64,000 bases of DNA, from positions 1 through 64,000 of IMG/VR virus record IMGVR_UViG_3300009177_000033, one strand, 5' to 3'. Position 1 is the first letter of the stretch; each line of letters starts with the position of its first letter. Shown piece after piece: positions 54,529-62,832 of this stretch. The notes under the pieces are model-generated. The model ran no database searches. It was not told the DNA's origin and saw nothing but the letters and a program-made list of their open reading frames with translations. A program made the position numbers and the translations under genes. This DNA comes from a virus.

Positions 54529-54967
54529 TGCCGCCCCCTTGCGCTGCCGAATATTTCTTTATTTGCAGGGAAATGCGCCGCTTCATGCTGGCGACGATTT
54601 TCTTCTTCATCAGCCGGTAGGTCGGAAAGAAAAATGGCTGCGCTCCGTTCTGTTGCGTGCCGAACTCCGCGGCTCGCGAATAATCGAACTCGCGTCCAGA
54701 TACGCCTTTGCGCGTCGTCGTCGAGCCGCCAGCGATAACGCGGACAATCGTTTCCTTGTTGCCCGGTTTCACGCCCACCGAAGCCTTCAACGCGCCGGGG
54801 GTAACGCCAGCCTCGGGCGGGCCTTCATAGATCGGCGCGACCGACGCGATAGCGTCCTTCAATATCCCGGCTTGCCGATTAAGCTCGTTGACCGCGTTCT
54901 CGCGTACCGTTTTCTGCATGTCCAAAGTCAAGGCACGGAAGCGCTCGACCGATTTATTGACTGGCAT
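54521..54967 (-). CDS. HK97 gp10-like head-tail/neck protein
   Basis: 148 residues from ATG 54967 (TAATG). Helical N-terminus (VERFRALTLDMQKTVRENAV), then beta core with GREFDYSRAAEFGTQQNGAQ and PFFFPTYRLMKKKIVASMKR, the signature of gp10/minor tail component proteins that complete the neck. Confidence 0.9.
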   Translation of the reverse strand: MPVNKSVERFRALTLDMQKTVRENAVNELNRQAGILKDAIASVAPIYEGPPEAGVTPGALKASVGVKPGNKETIVRVIAGGSTTTRKGVSGREFDYSRAAEFGTQQNGAQPFFFPTYRLMKKKIVASMKRRISLQIKKYSAAQGGGNV

Positions 54968-55338
54968 TAGACCGCCACGCCTTTCTCGCAGAGCATTTCC
55001 CACCAGAGGCCGTGCTTGTGGTCGCCCTGGTGCGGATCGATCACGGAACGAATGTTGTAAATCTCGCCGCTATCCTCATTTTTGCAGATCCAATCCGTAT
55101 CGACCGCGTTTGATTCGGTCGACTGCCGAACGGTGATATTGGCGAAGTTTTTCCCGGTTAGACGGCTTGCCAAGATCGACTCGCCGCCAAGCTTCGGCTC
55201 GACATTCGCATAAGTGATGAACGTCGCCGTTCCCGGATATGCCCCTTCCATGCCGTAATCGGTATCAGGCGAGCCGGGTGCGCCGGCCGACCCGCGCTGA
55301 TAGAAACCGATCCTGTAGCGAAGATTACCGGCTGGCAT
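54967..55338 (-). CDS. Phage head-tail joining protein (head closure)
   Basis: 123 residues. LRYRIGFYQRGSAGAPGSPD, FITYANVEPKLGGESILASR and DSGEIYNIRSVIDPHQGDHK match PF05521-type head-tail adaptors (SPP1 gp16-like), which close the portal after packaging. Confidence 0.9.
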   Translation of the reverse strand: MPAGNLRYRIGFYQRGSAGAPGSPDTDYGMEGAYPGTATFITYANVEPKLGGESILASRLTGKNFANITVRQSTESNAVDTDWICKNEDSGEIYNIRSVIDPHQGDHKHGLWWEMLCEKGVAV

Positions 55339-55504
55339 CGGGCTTGCCTTTCGGGCGCTCGACGAGCTCAGCCTTGCCGTCCTTTATCGCCTTGTCGGCC
55401 ACTTCCTGCTTCACGAGATGCGTCGCCCCCTTGCCATAAGAAATCATCCAGCGAGCGCCCTGCGGTTGCCAGTCATACTTTTCGTTAAAGCGAACCCAAG
55501 GCAT
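55325..55504 (-). CDS. 59-residue structural-region protein
   Basis: MPWVRFNEKYDWQPQGARWM... is a short beta domain with a Lys-rich end. TGATG coupled to the preceding gene. Similar small ORFs sit before head-tail joining genes of rhizobial prophages. Function unknown. Confidence 0.65.
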   Translation of the reverse strand: MPWVRFNEKYDWQPQGARWMISYGKGATHLVKQEVADKAIKDGKAELVERPKGKPDASR

Positions 55505-55680
55505 CACAACACAACGGTTACCGATTGACTGACTACCCAGAAATAAACGGCCACCGCGGCGACGGGAGCCACCAAGCAAATCCAGAACCAGACCGCTTGC
55601 GAGACATCACTTTGGTGCCATTTGCAAGCCCGGTAGACCCGCATGTTGCCCAGTAATGCGACCGTTTGTCTGAATTTCAT
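55504..55680 (-). CDS. 58-residue membrane protein
   Basis: ATG 55680 (ATGA). Soluble N-terminus (MKFRQTVALLGNMRVYRACK) and one or two hydrophobic stretches (WFWICLVAPVAAVAVYFWVV). Unknown function. Confidence 0.6.
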   Translation of the reverse strand: MKFRQTVALLGNMRVYRACKWHQSDVSQAVWFWICLVAPVAAVAVYFWVVSQSVTVVL

Positions 55681-55919
55681 CGCATGATCCTCGGCACCGG
55701 GCCATACGGCAGTCCCGGTCCATATCCCAGCAGAGAGAATACCCAAACGACCACCGCTATAACGATTAGCAGCGTCACGATAATCTTGCCCCATTTATAG
55801 ACATCTGCATCAGGAGGGTATCCAGCAATTTTGAGAACCCAAACAATCACGAACGCAACGAAAATTATGACCGCACAATGCAGCAGCAAATAGAGCAGGC
55901 TGACCAAGATCGTTTCCAT
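55677..55919 (-). CDS. 80-residue two-span membrane protein
   Basis: Two transmembrane helices around a YPPDADVYKWGK loop. The pattern occurs in other alphaproteobacterial phages within the morphogenesis region. It could be a holin-like or accessory membrane protein; not assigned. Confidence 0.65.
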   Translation of the reverse strand: METILVSLLYLLLHCAVIIFVAFVIVWVLKIAGYPPDADVYKWGKIIVTLLIVIAVVVWVFSLLGYGPGLPYGPVPRIMR

Positions 55920-55932
55920 GTTCTGTCTCCCT

Positions 55933-56793
55933 TTAGCGGATCATTTTGAAAACCGTTCCGTCGCACAGCTCGTCCTCGGTAAACTGGCAATAGGCAAGGG
56001 AGCGCAGCCACGGCATTCTTTCGGGATAAACTGGCGTTTCCACTTGGCTAAGGTCCGTTGAGCCCACCAACGCAGCAGCCGATATCGGCTCGACGAATAC
56101 CGGACAGCCCATAACAACAGACTCAACCGCAGCAATAGAACCGTGCGCGACGAGGCAGTGAGCATTGGCTAGTTCCTCTCGCAAGGGACGCTTGCTTTCT
56201 TTGTCTCGGACGATGATAGGACGCTTCGTGATCGCTTTCAGACGCTCGACCGCTCGTTTGGTCCAATTGGGGTCGCTGAATAGCTTCCAATAATCCGGAA
56301 GCGTATCGGCGATCACGATATGCTTGCCACTTCGATTCCATGGGCTCAGTTGATTGCCTACCTCGCAGCGCTCGTCGAGCTTTAGTGCGCGCCAGCGATC
56401 ATCAGGCACATCGTAAATCTGTCCCATCTGCGGGCGGTTCAGATGCCAGCGGTAATAGCCCATCTGCACGCCCATGCCGACGCCCTTGGGAAGATGCGTG
56501 GCGAACACGCGCCGCAGATATCCTCGATCCCAGTAAATCCATTTGCGGCCTGTTTTCGCCCAGTGCGCCAAGACGTAGCGAAACTCGGGGCTGCATCCGA
56601 CTATGGGAATAATCTCGTCGGGCAGTTTTCCGACCGCTTCGAAATCATTTCGCACCACACGCCCGCCAAGCTTTTCAACATAGGCGCCGATGCGCTCGAA
56701 AAGAGCCAGCTTGAATTTCTTGAGCCCGGGCGGGATGAAAAGCGCAACGTCTTTCGGATCGACGCCTACACTTTCCAATACTCTCGTATCCAC
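55933..56793 (-). CDS. GT-B-like glycosyltransferase (capsule-polysaccharide type)
   Basis: 286 residues. The C-terminal Rossmann half has AHCLVAHGSIAAVESVVMGC followed by PVFVEP, the sugar-nucleotide-binding signature of capsule-polysaccharide-type GT-B enzymes; HIVIADTLPDYWKLF and RPIIVRDKESKRPL are the flanking strands. Last gene of the glycan cassette in transcription order. Overlaps the upstream gene by 28 nt. Substrate unknown. Confidence 0.7.
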   Translation of the reverse strand: MDTRVLESVGVDPKDVALFIPPGLKKFKLALFERIGAYVEKLGGRVVRNDFEAVGKLPDEIIPIVGCSPEFRYVLAHWAKTGRKWIYWDRGYLRRVFATHLPKGVGMGVQMGYYRWHLNRPQMGQIYDVPDDRWRALKLDERCEVGNQLSPWNRSGKHIVIADTLPDYWKLFSDPNWTKRAVERLKAITKRPIIVRDKESKRPLREELANAHCLVAHGSIAAVESVVMGCPVFVEPISAAALVGSTDLSQVETPVYPERMPWLRSLAYCQFTEDELCDGTVFKMIR

Positions 56794-57452
56794 GGCACCC
56801 CCAAATACATCGCAGGCTTGCGCTTGCCGATGAACGAAACGATCCTCGCGTCCTGCGGCAGTATCATTCCGGTCGGTCGCATCGGCCAGCCGGGTTTCTG
56901 GAAGCCATAGATGCCCGATTCCGCCCCAGCCCGCCAGCCATCGGCGTTAGGCAGCTTGTGCCATATCCAGCCCTGATCGTCGGGAAATTCATGAAAAGGC
57001 ACAGCTTTGGCCTTTTCGAGCGAGAAATCGTCCCAGACCTCGTGATGGTGCCCAGCGTGAAGAAGCATGACGCTGGCGTTAAACGGGTTTGGATTGACGG
57101 CATTAACGCCCTGCAAAATCTTGAAGCTCGATGTCGTTACAAGCAGATCGTCAATCGGCTTAAGCACCATCAAATCGAGGTCGAGCGACAGGATCGGCCC
57201 TTTATGGAAGCCGTTTCTCACTTGCCATTGCCGGTCGAACATGCGCAGCCGGCAAAAGCATGATCGATCGATCAGATTTTTGTCCTCGATCTCTCGCGTC
57301 TCTACGCCGGAAATAGAATAAGGAAGGTCAGAAAAAAGATAGAAGCGATGCCGAGCACGAAGGTTTTTTTGCACTGCATTGGCAAGCCTCTGCACATCGC
57401 GGGGATTATATTTGCTGCCCCACATCCATGAGATGACATTCACGCCGTCCAT
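56766..57452 (-). CDS. GT-A-fold glycosyltransferase with DxD motif
   Basis: 228 residues. GPILSLDLDLMVLKPIDDLL carries the D-x-D metal/nucleotide-sugar motif; LQGVNAVNPNPFNASVMLLH and FHEFPDDQGWIWHKLPNADG are signatures of a family met in phages of alphaproteobacteria, commonly annotated glycosyltransferase. Acceptor unknown; cassette context suggests a virion or host-surface glycan. Confidence 0.82.
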   Translation of the reverse strand: MDGVNVISWMWGSKYNPRDVQRLANAVQKNLRARHRFYLFSDLPYSISGVETREIEDKNLIDRSCFCRLRMFDRQWQVRNGFHKGPILSLDLDLMVLKPIDDLLVTTSSFKILQGVNAVNPNPFNASVMLLHAGHHHEVWDDFSLEKAKAVPFHEFPDDQGWIWHKLPNADGWRAGAESGIYGFQKPGWPMRPTGMILPQDARIVSFIGKRKPAMYLGVPWIREYWKV

Positions 57453-58027
57453 AGGACACCGATACCGTTGTCCCTGCCGCCGTCTTTGTTCAATCCGCCC
57501 CGGATGATTTCTTTGTGGCGATAATCTTTTTTGATCTCGTCCCAGACTTCGCGGACTTCGATTGGTTTCTTATGCGCCGGTAGCCCGCCCGGTCTATGGA
57601 AATTGATGTCGTGGAACGCAACGAGCCTGCAAATTTTGCCATAGTTCGCCCAGTCCTTTCGCACATATTCTTGCGTGTGGTTAGCGTCGATAAAACAGGC
57701 ATCGAACGGGCCAAGCTTATAAACATCCTCGATCACTTCCGGATCGGTACTGTCGCCAATAATCAGGCTGGCATGATAGCCGCGCTTGCGTAGCGCTTCG
57801 ACACATTCGCGCAAATGCGGCTCGGTATCCTTGAAGCTTTTATCGCCTTGCGGGAGATCGACAGCGACGATGGTTGAACCGGCTGGCATTTTGTTTGCGA
57901 TGATCCAGAGCGAGCCGCCGAACTTGCAGCCGATTTCCAGATAAGACTTCGCGCCTTCGGATCGCATCAGCGTCGCGAGCTCAAGTATCTCGGAGCGATC
58001 CTGCAACATATATGTTTCGCATTTCAT
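57440..58027 (-). CDS. Class I SAM methyltransferase (Methyltransf_24/cephalosporin hydroxylase type)
   Basis: 195 residues. Motif I KSYLEIGCKFGGSLWIIANK, AVDLPQGDKSF, then FDACFIDANHTQEYVRKDW and LVAFHDINFHRPGG. This group includes sugar O-methyltransferases and cephalosporin hydroxylase-like enzymes. ATGA overlap with the GT9-like gene. Probably modifies a sugar. Confidence 0.8.
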   Translation of the reverse strand: MKCETYMLQDRSEILELATLMRSEGAKSYLEIGCKFGGSLWIIANKMPAGSTIVAVDLPQGDKSFKDTEPHLRECVEALRKRGYHASLIIGDSTDPEVIEDVYKLGPFDACFIDANHTQEYVRKDWANYGKICRLVAFHDINFHRPGGLPAHKKPIEVREVWDEIKKDYRHKEIIRGGLNKDGGRDNGIGVLWTA

Positions 58028-58812
58028 TGGAGCTTCGCCATTGCTGCTTCGAAAACTTCGTCAACCGATATCCGATTCATTGCTTCCATACAGTGCGAAC
58101 ATGGCTGGATGCTCCCGCATGCTTTTGCACCGCCAGTAAAATTTGCATTGCCAGCATATCCGACCACCAGCGGCGGTATAAAGCCGCCCATGAGCACGAC
58201 AGCATCAACTCCGACCGCAGCCGACGCATGGTGCATCCCTCCCTCTGGACCGATGTAAAGTTTTGCTAGTGATAACGCGCCGATCACGTCGCGAAAGTTT
58301 TTAAGCTCCATCGTCGTCACTGGCAATCTGCGGCGTGAATTCTTATGAATGAATTGAACGACGTTAACCCCAGCCATCCTTAATCGCTGGCATAGCTGGC
58401 TGAACTTTTCGAATCCCCAATCCTTGTTAGGCGCGACAGTCTTTTGCCAGGGGACGTTTGGCTCGATCACGACGAAATCGTTGTAGCTTTTTTTCAATTC
58501 GTCGATCTTCAAGCGCTCCCATTTATCGAAAAAGAACTCACCGGGCTTCGCTCGAAAATCATAATTCCAAATCCACTTCGTTTTATCGAAGCTCTGCACG
58601 TTATAAAGACGAGCGCCTTTATAGTGCGGTATCCAGACGAGATTGCTTTGATGCGCCATGCTGGGGTGCGCGATGTTCGGATTGTTTCTAAACATTTCTT
58701 CCGACCAAGGGCCCCAAACGATTTTCTTGCCATCGCCAAACGCAGCGAGCTTGCCTTTATCGCGTAGTCCGCGGGCAAGGCCCGTCGCCATTATTTCGTC
58801 GCCGTATCCCAT
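58024..58812 (-). CDS. Family 9 (heptosyltransferase-like) glycosyltransferase
   Basis: 262 residues. N-terminal MGYGDEIMATGLARGLRDKG is the GT9 donor loop; FVVIEPNVPWQKTVAPNKDW and LYIGPEGGMHHASAAVGVDA contain the ADP-sugar-binding and catalytic region; PCSHCMEAMNRISVDEVFEA ends the domain. Shorter than LPS heptosyltransferases, which run to about 330 residues. It could add heptose-like sugars to virion or LPS acceptors. Confidence 0.85.
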   Translation of the reverse strand: MGYGDEIMATGLARGLRDKGKLAAFGDGKKIVWGPWSEEMFRNNPNIAHPSMAHQSNLVWIPHYKGARLYNVQSFDKTKWIWNYDFRAKPGEFFFDKWERLKIDELKKSYNDFVVIEPNVPWQKTVAPNKDWGFEKFSQLCQRLRMAGVNVVQFIHKNSRRRLPVTTMELKNFRDVIGALSLAKLYIGPEGGMHHASAAVGVDAVVLMGGFIPPLVVGYAGNANFTGGAKACGSIQPCSHCMEAMNRISVDEVFEAAMAKLQ

Positions 58813-58949
58813 GGTGGATCGTCCGGTATCAGTTTGTGGCGTATATCGCCATCGTGGATTTCGTATCCGGATTTTTCAAGCTCAGCGCCGACGCAGTACC
58901 CGTTCTTGCATAGATTCACGCAACGACATTTTTCGTAAATGCATTTCAC
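58791..58949 (-). CDS. 52-residue Cys-rich protein of the glycan cassette
   Basis: GTG 58949 (GTGA overlap with FkbM). MKCIYEKCRCVNLCKNGYCV contains six Cys (C-x4-C-x-C-x3-C-x4-C) in the first 20 residues, fit for a zinc or Fe-S site. Unknown function. Confidence 0.6.
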   Translation of the reverse strand: MKCIYEKCRCVNLCKNGYCVGAELEKSGYEIHDGDIRHKLIPDDPPWDTATK

Positions 58950-59599
58950 TTTACCCACCCCATACAGTGGTCGCCATTCATTTCGAATAGCTGTCGAGCG
59001 CCCCAAGCTTCCAGCATCTCCTTCGCATCGTGGCGTTCCCTACCATAAACGGATTTGTGCTTGCGCGTCTTATCGCCCTTTTGCTCGATTACGATAATAG
59101 GCTTGTGCAGCCTGATTGTTTTCTCGCCACCCTCAACAACGAAGTATTCGTAATTCTCGACATCGATCTTCAAGAAATCGACAGCGTGAAATTCGAAGCT
59201 GTCGAGCGTCCGCATTTCTATACCTTGGCCGCCCTCATCGATCTGCGTGCTGCCAGTGCTACCGGGTAATATTTTTAATCCGACCGATCCAGTCCGGTGC
59301 CCTAGCGCAATTTCGCGGACCTCATAATTAGATATCCCCAGCATGTTCGCGTGCAGACATTCGATATGCTCGGCGACTGGCTCGAAACCGATCACTGTTT
59401 CAAACCACTTCGCTAAATGCATCGCCCACAGACCAACGTGCATCCCGACATCGATAGCGCAGCGCCTTTGCTTTACATATCGCATCGCGCCTGCAAGCTT
59501 GTGGTATTGGTAAGTCGCCCTGCCATCTATCTGCGGGCCGAATACGGTTTGCAAATGCATCTCCGAATCCGGAAACCAAATCCCTTGGACGCACTTCAC
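58946..59599 (-). CDS. FkbM-family methyltransferase
   Basis: 217 residues from GTG 59599 (GTGA). CAIDVGMHVGLWAMHLAKWF is motif I, VIGFEPVAEHIECLHANM motif II, then MRTLDSFEFHAVDFLKIDVE and NYEYFVVEGG, the FkbM hallmark with its acidic residues. FkbM enzymes O-methylate sugars and polyketides. In this cassette a methylated glycan is likely. Confidence 0.88.
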   Translation of the reverse strand: MKCVQGIWFPDSEMHLQTVFGPQIDGRATYQYHKLAGAMRYVKQRRCAIDVGMHVGLWAMHLAKWFETVIGFEPVAEHIECLHANMLGISNYEVREIALGHRTGSVGLKILPGSTGSTQIDEGGQGIEMRTLDSFEFHAVDFLKIDVENYEYFVVEGGEKTIRLHKPIIVIEQKGDKTRKHKSVYGRERHDAKEMLEAWGARQLFEMNGDHCMGWVK

Positions 59600-60207
59600 A
59601 GCGTTCCTCGAGGATCGATGCGCGCCCATATAGCGGCTGGCTGCGCAACAGTCTCGGTATATTCCCGCAACATGATCTCGCAAATTTCCGAATAGTGGAC
59701 TTCGCGAAAGCCCTCTCGCAGAACCATTGGTGAGAACTCGTCGCGTTCCTCGCGCGATCCTCGCCAAACGAAATATTTTTCCGTCCTATTGACGAGATAT
59801 TGCACAAGCTCAAAAAGCCTGTCGGATGGCATGACGCGCGACAGCTTATGATAGACCGCCAGCATTAGCGTGATGTCGTAGCGCTGCTCGCCGAACGCTT
59901 TAGTAATCGCAGCGCCGCCGCCAGTCAGATCGACAACCTCAAATTTATATTGAGCATGGCGATAGTCGGCGAAAAGTTCGTTTGCGTGCCGGATTGTTTC
60001 GGCAGAATTATCGCACCCATGAAGTATAGAAGCACCGTGGTGCATAAGATCAAAGCAGACATGACCGCGATTGCATCCCACATCGAATACAGACGCTCCC
60101 GCAGCCCGAGGTAAAAGATCGCCAAGACCATCAAGGCGAAAGCCGCTGTGAGAAATAATCCGACGCTGTACACCTTTGTCCGTCCAGCTATAGGGGTCGC
60201 GCGCCAT
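59596..60207 (-). CDS. SAM-dependent methyltransferase
   Basis: 203 residues. ASVFDVGCNRGHVCFDLMHH is motif I, GCDNSAETIRHANELF motif II and DITLMLAVYHKLSRVMPSDR the motif IV region. Family within the DUF1698/Methyltransf_11-like group. TAATG coupled to the preceding gene. Confidence 0.8.
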   Translation of the reverse strand: MARDPYSWTDKGVQRRIISHSGFRLDGLGDLLPRAAGASVFDVGCNRGHVCFDLMHHGASILHGCDNSAETIRHANELFADYRHAQYKFEVVDLTGGGAAITKAFGEQRYDITLMLAVYHKLSRVMPSDRLFELVQYLVNRTEKYFVWRGSREERDEFSPMVLREGFREVHYSEICEIMLREYTETVAQPAAIWARIDPRGTL

Positions 60208-60374
60208 TATGGCGTCTCGCTATCGCGTAGATTTTCGCAGAGCGCTTGCAGCGCCCATTCGATCTCGTCAATTTTTCTTCGGAGATCAAGTTTGAGGGTA
60301 TCGAAGTCACCAGCGTCAACAGGCATTGCGCGATGCCGGGTAACGCCTTCCAAGATTTCCTGAAACGAGATCAT
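60207..60374 (-). CDS. 55-residue helical protein
   Basis: ATG 60374 (ATGA). MISFQEILEGVTRHRAMPVD then LKLDLRRKIDEIEWALQALC. Helical; unknown function. Confidence 0.6.
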   Translation of the reverse strand: MISFQEILEGVTRHRAMPVDAGDFDTLKLDLRRKIDEIEWALQALCENLRDSETP

Positions 60375-60775
60375 CGGTCTTGCTTTCTTATATTCTGCCG
60401 TTGAACGTCCTGCACGCTGTCGAGCTTATTCGTTATGGCTTCAAGCTGCTTCGAAACGTTATCCACTTGAACTTTCATTGCCGCACTGGCGATACCAAAC
60501 TGATTAAACGAAGCGATGAATTGCTCGCGCACCCTTTCGGCTTTCTCCTGATCGTTTTTATTTGTTTTTGCCCAGTCGTCGTAATTACGTTGCAGCGTTG
60601 AATTGAAGCTGTCGAATTTCTTTCCGATCTCGACGAAATTGCTTTCGTGCCGGTCGAGCTTGTCCTTAGTGGTGAAATAAAACGCTATCAATATGCCGAT
60701 AAAGGCCAGCCCTGCTGCGCCGAACGAACGAACCCATGCCGCCCAATCGACGTGCGATTCCTTTTTACGCGGCAC
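60371..60775 (-). CDS. Membrane-anchored coiled-coil protein
   Basis: 134 residues: one transmembrane helix (SFGAAGLAFIGILIAFYFTT) near 15-35, then a long coiled coil (KVQVDNVSKQLEAITNKLDS). Same architecture as the product of 42735-43088. May be a scaffold for the glycan enzymes at the membrane; unproven. Confidence 0.65.
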   Translation of the reverse strand: MPRKKESHVDWAAWVRSFGAAGLAFIGILIAFYFTTKDKLDRHESNFVEIGKKFDSFNSTLQRNYDDWAKTNKNDQEKAERVREQFIASFNQFGIASAAMKVQVDNVSKQLEAITNKLDSVQDVQRQNIRKQDR

Positions 60776-61574
60776 GTTGCCCTCCCCTTACCGCATCATA
60801 GTTGCCGAAGTTCGATGCCAGCGCTTCGTATTTCTCGGCGGTATAGCCCGCCGCTTGCGCTTCTTCCCAAAGCTGATCGACGAGCGGCTGAACGTCCTTA
60901 CGCGCGTGCGGCAGCGGTTGTTCTGCCTTAAGCGTCCATTGGTTCCAGTGGCGCTTGCCCTTGGCTTTTAATCGCGGCAGCGCCCACTTCAAATGCGGCT
61001 GCGTCTCGACCTTCGTAAAATGGATGATCTTGATATCGGGGTGCGCCAGCGTCGGATAGTTTTCGCCATCGAGGCAATTCCAGTTGCCGGTAAAGTTCGC
61101 TGCGGCGCCACCTATAGTCCGCCTGACATTTCGATACATGCCCTCAGTGCGCCGCAGCGTTTCGAAAGCGGGGATATACTTTTTGGCCGCCGCGCAATCG
61201 TAGAGGATCACGCAGGAATGTTTGTCGTCTTTCATCAGCAGACATTTGCCGGGAGGGATTTGCTGATTCCAGAGATCGAAGATATCGGCCATGAAAACTT
61301 TATCGACATCGGTATAGATCGCGCGGCCTTCAAAGCCACAGACGTGAGGGATGGCCCACCGAAAGGCGCTGAAGGGCGTCGCCCATCCTTTGGTGTTCCA
61401 TCCCTCTTGTCTCGCAGGGTTTGAATACCACGGCGAGGAAACGTCTTTCGAAAGCATCATCCAAGTCAGTTCGATATCGTTGGTTGGATGATGTTTTCGC
61501 AGCGTGTATTCGAGCAGCGCTTGCGCTTCGGCATCTTCACCATTCGCAGAGCAGCCGACGAATAATTTGATCAT
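60765..61574 (-). CDS. GT8-like glycosyltransferase
   Basis: 269 residues from ATG 61574 (ATGA). LFVGCSANGEDAEAQALLEY, then WAIPHVCGFEGRAIYTDVDK with a D-x-D motif, GNWNCLDGENYPTLAHPDIK and IIHFTKVETQPHLKWA are the strand, metal site and C-terminal His-containing segment of GT8-type enzymes. Donor and acceptor unknown. Confidence 0.8.
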   Translation of the reverse strand: MIKLFVGCSANGEDAEAQALLEYTLRKHHPTNDIELTWMMLSKDVSSPWYSNPARQEGWNTKGWATPFSAFRWAIPHVCGFEGRAIYTDVDKVFMADIFDLWNQQIPPGKCLLMKDDKHSCVILYDCAAAKKYIPAFETLRRTEGMYRNVRRTIGGAAANFTGNWNCLDGENYPTLAHPDIKIIHFTKVETQPHLKWALPRLKAKGKRHWNQWTLKAEQPLPHARKDVQPLVDQLWEEAQAAGYTAEKYEALASNFGNYDAVRGGQRAA

Positions 61575-62227
61575 AGTCCCCACCTTGCCAGTGTCGCCGC
61601 GACCTCGATCCGAGGAAATCGGCCGACTGTTGAAAACATCGACGTATTGATCACTTCGATTCCTAGTTCGTGCAGTTTCGGCGCGGCATTTTCCAGCCAA
61701 GTTTTCCAGCCAACGAAAGTGCTGTTATCCGGGTTAGTTAATTCGATTGGATGGCTACCGTGCCAGTGGACTTTGTTATTGATTATGCAGCCATCGAACC
61801 CGAGCAAGGCGATTCCCGCAACCCCTATTTGCGCTAGCCAGTTTACGACCTGAAATCCAGAGCCTTGCCCGCTGCCAATAACGCCCCATTCGTCCATCAG
61901 GAAGTATTTTATCGGTTGCCCTGGCGTCGCGTCCCGCAGCCGCAGCCGCTTGATCTCGGGATGCTCGCGCACGATTAAGGCGTCCTGCGTAACCTTCAAA
62001 CCTTTGAAATCTTTCACAAGATTCCAGCGCAGCTTCCACCACTTGTAATCGCACGAATAGAGCGCGTCCGCCCAAGGGGCGAGCTGATAGCTTTCGTTGA
62101 CGACGACGACGCGCACGCGGCCTTTCAGGCTATCGACATCGCTGCGCTTGACGGACGCCCCGCCGCCGATCACCGCGACGTATTGCCCCGCCCAGTCTGG
62201 ATACCAATCTGGCCGCTCACCCTTCAC
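61571..62227 (-). CDS. MptE/DUF115-like Rossmann protein of the glycan cassette
   Basis: 218 residues. GQYVAVIGGGASVKRSDVDS, VVVVNESYQLAPWADALYSC, GSGFQVVNWLAQIGVAGIAL and HWHGSHPIELTNP match a phage family related to DUF115/MptE-like proteins, which include flagellin and glycan modification factors and have a sialyltransferase-like fold. First gene of the cassette, coupled to the head-tail connector gene by ATGA. Confidence 0.75.
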   Translation of the reverse strand: MKGERPDWYPDWAGQYVAVIGGGASVKRSDVDSLKGRVRVVVVNESYQLAPWADALYSCDYKWWKLRWNLVKDFKGLKVTQDALIVREHPEIKRLRLRDATPGQPIKYFLMDEWGVIGSGQGSGFQVVNWLAQIGVAGIALLGFDGCIINNKVHWHGSHPIELTNPDNSTFVGWKTWLENAAPKLHELGIEVINTSMFSTVGRFPRIEVAATLARWGL

Positions 62228-62832
62228 GCCATGCTCTTGTCAATCTTGTGCCGCCGCAGCAGCATGTCCGCGCCGAACGGCAGCGTATTGATAATGCCCT
62301 CTACGTTTTCCTCGCGGCGTTCGAACATATTTCCGACGAGCAGCAATAGCCCTGCTTTGATATTGAAAGGAATATTTGCCGTCAGATCGGGCGGCGATGA
62401 ACTATCTGGGCTATAGCCAGCGACGAACTCGACGCGAACGGCATTAACCGCATCGAGCGGCGTCGGCCAGCTAACGCCCGAAACGGGGACAACCCAACCC
62501 GGCTCGCTCGCGGTATCGACATAATAATCGGTGGAGGCGACTGTCTGCTCGACGCCAGCGCCATCATCGTATTTGACGCTGTTGACGCTTTGCAGCGGCG
62601 GCAGAGGAATACGGATTTCCCCGGAGGGAAATTCGTCGATAGTCAGCAGCCACGTTTGCGTGACGATTGCGCGACCAAGAAATCCCCACTCGCCGTCGAT
62701 AAAGTCGGTGGCGGCTTTCAGATAGATCGTGATCAGATCGTCTTGGTCTGTCGTAGTAACGCGCAGATGCTTTTTCACTTCCGCCAGCGTCAAAGGCGTA
62801 ACGGTCGGCGCGACGAGTCGTTGCAGTGCCAT
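62224..62832 (-). CDS. Head-tail connector protein (gp6/phiE125 gp8-like)
   Basis: 202 residues. PLTLAEVKKHLRVTTTDQDD, LITIYLKAATDFIDGEWGFL and the closing NMFERREENVEGIINTLPFG fit the connector family that forms a ring beneath the portal. It starts where the repeat protein ends (1-nt overlap) and leads straight into the glycan cassette. Confidence 0.88.
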   Translation of the reverse strand: MALQRLVAPTVTPLTLAEVKKHLRVTTTDQDDLITIYLKAATDFIDGEWGFLGRAIVTQTWLLTIDEFPSGEIRIPLPPLQSVNSVKYDDGAGVEQTVASTDYYVDTASEPGWVVPVSGVSWPTPLDAVNAVRVEFVAGYSPDSSSPPDLTANIPFNIKAGLLLLVGNMFERREENVEGIINTLPFGADMLLRRHKIDKSMA

